Source of the DNA: Bog-473 sp035483935
GTDB taxonomy: Bacteria; Actinomycetota; Acidimicrobiia; Acidimicrobiales; RAAP-2
NCBI GenBank assembly: GCA_035483935.1
Contig: DATHPK010000163.1
Coordinates: 1 to 6,631 of the forward strand
Length of the DNA: 6,631 bases
Direction: 5' to 3'
Part shown: one piece after another, positions 6,310 through 6,631 of the stretch
Numbering within the stretch: position 1 is the stretch's first letter
Layout of the letters: each line of letters begins with the position of its first letter
Notes under the pieces: generated by a model
Told to the model about the DNA's origin: nothing
Database searches by the model: none
The model's input: only the letters and a program-made list of their open reading frames with translations
Position numbers and translations under genes: made by a program

Positions 6310-6631
<322 letters not shown>

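Overview
The window comes from a high-GC actinobacterium. The evidence is pervasive G/C at third codon positions, a GTG start, actinobacterial-type 5S and 23S rRNA sequence, and a secreted L,D-transpeptidase with a Thr/Pro tail. Some features (an Ig-like plus L,D-transpeptidase protein, a PAS-GGDEF-EAL protein) made me think of Acidimicrobiia, but that placement is a guess from general resemblance.

Layout. Positions 1-1269 (+) hold the 3' part of a cell-wall L,D-transpeptidase gene whose start lies left of the window. A 217-base gap follows, containing three short inverted repeats that include a perfect 16-bp palindrome. Positions 1487-4246 (+) encode a membrane-bound PAS-PAS-GGDEF-EAL protein of 919 residues. 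It should make and break cyclic di-GMP: both catalytic signatures look intact, but the usual inhibitory I-site arginine is missing. A 75-base convergent gap carries a 7-bp tandem repeat. Positions 5938-4322 (-) encode a 538-residue protein with a very long, basic Arg/Gly/Ser/Pro-rich disordered N-terminal half and a C-terminal TPR-like helical domain. Positions 6031-6631 (-) are the end of an rRNA operon: the 3' end of 23S, a structured spacer, 5S, and a Rho-independent terminator.

How the parts relate. The TPR gene lies directly behind the rRNA terminator on the same strand and seems to have its own promoter, possibly giving a leaderless mRNA. The two plus-strand genes concern the envelope and second-messenger signalling, but nothing shows that they work together, and the gap with its dyads suggests separate control of the cyclic di-GMP gene. 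I see no mobile element, CRISPR array, tRNA or phage gene. Most of the window is ordinary chromosomal sequence. The best leads are the dyad cluster before the cyclic di-GMP gene and the disordered TPR protein beside the rRNA operon.
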